This document shows positions 60,850 through 64,000 of a stretch of 64,000 bases of DNA, piece by piece (the stretch's first letter is position 1; every line of letters begins with the position of its first letter). The position numbers and the translations under genes were made by a program. Origin of the DNA: Epichloe hybrida (taxonomy: Eukaryota > Ascomycota > Sordariomycetes > Hypocreales > Clavicipitaceae); assembly GCA_019022495.1 (NCBI GenBank), contig JAFEKR010000009.1:1736001-1800000 (forward strand), written 5' to 3'. A model generated the notes under the pieces. That model did not search any database. It saw nothing but the letters and a program-made list of their open reading frames with translations, and was not told the origin of the DNA.

Positions 60850-61339
60850 AGCGAGAGCTCGTTGTGTGAAGATGAAGATGAAGATGGATTGAGTGAGTGA
60901 AGTTGTGGTTGGGATGCAGGTGCGATGATGGCATGGCGGGGAGGGTCTGAAACTTGTGCACAACTGCACTTGGCACTTGCACTTGTTGGCACTTGCACTT
61001 GCAAGCCGCCTAGTAGTAGTTATTAGGTAGGATGCAACGTGCGATGTCAATGTCATGGCTGCTCTTTCCTTGACACACCAAAATCATCTGCAGCTTGATC
61101 TGGTAGACAAAGTGCTTATTCCCGGGTTTTTTTCTTTCTTTTTATCTGTCTTTTCTTTTTGGCAGACTTGGGCTCGTCCATTCATCACCATTCTTTGCAT
61201 CGACCAACAACATTCTTTTGGATCACATTGTCCACCACGTCACGTCACGTCAGCCTTTTCTAATAGCCTCACTCTTTACATAATCAGTCGCTATGAACGT
61301 CCTCATATCAAACCCTCAAAGTTTCGTTTCTGGCTCAGA
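60850..61339. other. Divergent region between hus1 and the RING-like gene
   Basis: About 0.49 kb. TTGGCACTTGCACTT repeats lie at about 60969-61002. An open frame from 61055 reads into the RING-like gene but its N-terminal part looks non-coding. Nothing else is recognised. Confidence 0.55.
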
Positions 61340-62369
61340 ATGGCACCCGCCAAAGATTTCATGAGAAGACTGAGCACCAAATTGGGTCGTACTTTTCTTA
61401 CAAGCAAGAATCTACACGATGATGCTGGTTCCAAGGAGCCTCTGCTGACTAGGAGGCCCATTGGCGAAGATGAGATTGAAACTGTGCCATCGTCCAGGCG
61501 AATGAGTCAAGGCTCAACAATCTGTGTCAGAGCCGGCCCGAATTTGAGCGGAACAACTCTAGTTGTTCGGAACCCAACAGAGTGGGCATCCAGAGATAGC
61601 TCGTCCACCGTGACACCAGAAGTGCAAGTCCCTGCCAGCACTAAAGAACGTACTCAACCAAAAAAAAATCACGCGCCGGTCCCGGCATGCCACGTCCAAG
61701 GATCATGCTGATGCTATCACGCCGCCACCGCCGAGACGAACAGAATCAGAAATGTCCCAAGCCCCTGCTGCAGTCATGGCGATGGACTCGGAGCGGCGAC
61801 CGGCCCTTTGTTTTATGTGCGGCAAGTTTTTTGGCAAAGAAAAGGGGCAAACGCGAGAAAAGATGGCCCATCTCCCGTGTGGCCATATATTCGGTCATGA
61901 ATGTCTCTTTCGATACATGTTAAAAACAAGTGGAGCAGGCGGCTGTCCCAATCTCCATTGCATCCCAATGCGCCATGTTTGTGAGCACTTGACGATGCCA
62001 AAATCTGCACCACCAGCCGAAACGTTTCACGACAGCTCAGTGGCAGTTTTGCCCTGGAATTATGAATTCTGCTCGAGCCCAAAGGGGTTAAAATATCTCA
62101 GAACTATAGCCGAGTCAGGCGGCAAAGTGAGGAGGCTCGAATCGCAGAGAAAAAATCGAAGGAGGTCTGTAATGACCTTCACAGTGCATTCCCGGCTCAT
62201 ATATTACACGGCCTTACTTGAGCAGACGGAGAAGCGGCTGGATGAAGCGCAAAGAATTTGGTGGACCAACCGATGGGACGAGTTTGAGAAGAAGAAACGA
62301 CAGGGAGCGTGGAGCTGGCAACGCGTCAAAGGGTTAAGCCGGGAGGACGCTGATTCCACAAACACATGA
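61340..62369 (+). CDS. RING-like zinc-finger protein, frame broken at an A run
   Basis: Two adjoining frames appear to be one gene. Codons from ATG 61340 run to an A run at 61670-61678, where the frame must shift by one base to continue through ATG 61752 to the stop at 62369. Read as one unit it is about 342 residues. The N-terminal part is basic and Ser-rich (MRRLSTKLGRTF). The second half has a Cys/His set fitting a RING-like finger: CFMCGKFF, then LPCGHIFGHECL and GCPNLHC. The C-terminus is a charged helix with Trp residues (RIWWTNRWDEFEKKKR). If the RING is active it would be a ubiquitin ligase, but the spacing of the last Cys pair is unusual. The downstream frame alone (205 residues from 61752) could be a complete protein, and an intron across the break cannot be excluded. 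Confidence 0.6.
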
Positions 62370-62677
62370 GCGACAGCATACGTTATGGATGTTTATTTAA
62401 TGCATCAAACTGGACAGTATCAGCATCCAGCATCTCAGCGAATTGAGGGTTTTTTTTTCTTCAACTTTGATATTCTACTTGAGTAATCCCAAAAGTCAAA
62501 GAGCGGGCATATGGAAATGATAGAATCGTGGTTGGGTTGGATGCGACATTTATAAATTGATGCCCCAAACGTGATTGCAACAATGCCAAATTGGAAAGGA
62601 AAACAACCCGGATTGGACACCGTCATCTCTGCAGTTGGCCGTCGTCGTCGTCGTCACTGTCGTCCATGAATCCCTCT
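62370..62677. other. Short intergenic between convergent genes
   Basis: About 0.31 kb of 3' flanking sequence. A T run is at about 62451-62458 and a GTC triplet tract at about 62638-62653. No gene is seen. Confidence 0.6.
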
Positions 62678-63191
62678 TCAAGACTGCGCATTCATTAGCA
62701 AACAGGTCGCGTCTTCTTTCAGTTCCCCCGCAACGTACTCTCTGCTCAAGCGCCGCGCGTGTTCATTGCCCCTTGATATGGCTTGTCTGATGACATTGAC
62801 AATTCGGGGATCAACGTTTCCCAGCTCCTCGCCATCGTCCAAATAGTCATCTGCATCCGCGTTGTCCACGGAGCCCCCGTTCCGACTCCATGTGGATGGC
62901 AACGTCAGCATCGAGAACCGCTGCGCAAAGAGAGTCGAGAGCCCGGATGTATATGTCGGGACGGGGAGGTACTGGCTGTATCGATTCCGGTAGCGGCGCC
63001 ACATAGGAAGGACGGCGAATGTGACGAGTAGAAAGAGGATGAGGGAGATGACGGCTGGGACGAAGATGGTCTAGGTCATGGCGCGAGAGGTTAGTACGCC
63101 GTGGACTGCGGAAAAAGAAGAAGCAGTGCTTGCAGGGATGCGTCATGCGACTTGCCTTGAGGAGGGACAGCAGTGCCGATGAGGCGGCCAT
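62678..63191 (-). CDS. Small single-pass membrane protein, two exons with GC-AG intron
   Basis: Minus-strand exons 63191-63156 and 63070-62678 give about 142 residues. Exon 1 encodes 12 residues (MAASSALLSLLK). Exon 2 starts directly with a hydrophobic segment (TIFVPAVISLILFLLVTFAV, about residues 13-32), followed by a basic WRRYRNRYSQYLP. The remainder is polar with an acidic stretch (NADADDYLDDGEELGN) and a helical end. The intron donor is AAG|GCAAGT, the classic GC-AG consensus, and no in-frame GT alternative works. The function is not recognised. It looks like a short N-in or signal-anchor protein. The coherent frame on both sides of a good intron supports a real gene. Confidence 0.65.
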
Positions 63192-64000
63192 GGTTGCAGA
63201 GCACGCTTCAGCGAAATATCAAGACGCGGTCTGAGCCGGACGGCTGGTGTTACCTGGAAAGGTGTGTCGCCGTGGTGGTGACATGTGGGCTGGTCGTTGA
63301 CGACAAACGACAAGGCAGCATCCGTTGGAGGTCTGGGGGTCTGGTGGAGTTGAGGCTCTTGCACAGGCAGGGGAGGAGTTGTGGTTGCTTGGCTGGGCTA
63401 ATAATCAGGGCTGAACGTCTGGTATTACTGGCGTTATAATCCGTATTATTAACAGTAATACGGAATACGACCCATTTTATTAGGGGTCTTATTATTAATA
63501 AGACCGGCAGTGGCACTCCTTTTTGAAGCGCCAAGAGAAAATGGCTCGGAGGATGTGCAGTACTCCGTAGCACGCGAACGCAATAGCAGGACAAGGGGGC
63601 CGAACGCTTCTTATGTATGGAGCGTTTGACATGGGAGCAGGGAGATGGATGAATTGACCAGCAGACGTTGGCAGGATACGGAGTAGAGCGCGACACTTGA
63701 TTGGTGCGCGAGACACCAGCTGATGATGCGACGATAAGGACTTTCTTTGGCTGTGATGCAATGAGCCTTTTTGTGTGTGTTTTTTGTGTGTGTTTTTTGT
63801 GTGTCCAGTCCAACCCATTCGAGTCTGGTTGCGGCCATCAACAACCAACCAAACTCCCCTACAACCAAACCCCACTTGTTCAATTAAGCAATGTCTGGCG
63901 CTAATACGGAGTACGGACTAGCCACTTGGTCCTCGGTGCTGTCTCCTACTTTTCGGCTTTCAGGGGCCTGCTCTGGAACACTATCCGCATATTACGTCCG
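63192..64000. other. Gene-free right flank with small hairpins and 9-mer copies
   Basis: No protein-like frame. Two perfect short hairpins lie at 63441-63463 and 63485-63505, and TACTCCGTA/TACGGAGTA copies at 63561-63569, 63676-63684 and 63905-63913. A TTTTTTGTGTGTG unit repeats at about 63767-63804. Confidence 0.6.
63441..63505. repeat. Pair of perfect A/T-rich hairpins
   Basis: CCGTATTA and TAATACGG pair across a 7-base loop (63441-63463). GGTCTTATTA and TAATAAGACC pair across one base (63485-63505). They could be the remnant of a small inverted-repeat element. No target-site duplication was identified. Confidence 0.6.

Noticed and set aside
61055..61339. N-terminal extension of the RING-like gene from 61055
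   Set aside because: The extra residues are hydrophobic and Phe-rich with no coherent signal, and lie in likely promoter or leader sequence. The ATG at 61340 starts a more protein-like frame.

Overview
The window reads as a chromosomal segment of a filamentous ascomycete, most likely a hypocrealean Sordariomycete. Genes are split by short introns (about 55-150 bp) with GT-AG or GC-AG ends, intergenic spaces are a few hundred bases to 3 kb, and the gene content is eukaryotic housekeeping. A secreted proteinase-K-type protease (14790-16149, minus) resembles the cuticle-degrading enzymes of insect- and nematode-killing Hypocreales. That lifestyle is an inference from one gene family. No rRNA, CRISPR array, plasmid or intact transposon was seen, and no tRNA could be supported by eye.

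Layout. 1-1859 has no gene. 1860-5653 (+): BAR-PH-ArfGAP protein of the Csx2 type. 7042-9385 (+): FHA-kinase of the Chk2/PRD-4 type. 10300-11610 (+): eIF3m. 12609-13691 (-): UMP/CMP kinase with a membrane-anchor N-terminus. 14790-16149 (-): subtilisin-like protease, followed by a 3.4 kb gene-poor stretch. 19535-20958 (+): GRF zinc-finger protein. 21543-21764 (-): likely sugar isomerase-like fragment. 22879-25245 (-): succinate dehydrogenase flavoprotein. 25933-29234 (-): PX/DUF3818 protein (Lec1-like). 31342-32479 (-): coiled-coil tail-anchored protein. 33692-34861 (+): G3E/CobW GTPase. 34926-35603 (-): uncharacterised protein. 35895-40024 (-): cation-chloride cotransporter (Vhc1-like). 41813-44167 (+): vacuolar amino acid transporter (Avt3/Avt4-like). 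44744-45910 (+): Aim32-like. 46337-47617 (+): Cyc2-like. 47779-51838 (-): P4-ATPase Neo1. 53235-59339 (+): Sec16. 59699-60849 (-): Hus1. 61340-62369 (+): RING-like protein. 62678-63191 (-): small membrane protein.

The genes do not form a biosynthetic or defence cluster. Loose themes are the early secretory/Golgi pathway (ArfGAP, Neo1, Sec16), mitochondrial function (SDH1, Aim32, Cyc2), DNA-damage checkpoint (Chk2-like, Hus1) and vacuolar transport (Vhc1, Avt). I did not find a convincing new biological system. The most useful unexplained signals are a short palindromic motif (TACGGAGTA/TACTCCGTA) recurring only between genes, three GC-AG introns, and single-base reading-frame breaks at homopolymers in Sec16 (two) and the RING-like gene (one). 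These breaks are most simply assembly errors but could be tested as real slippage.

Exon boundaries were worked out by hand from splice consensus, reading-frame phase and family conservation. They are predictions, not transcript evidence.
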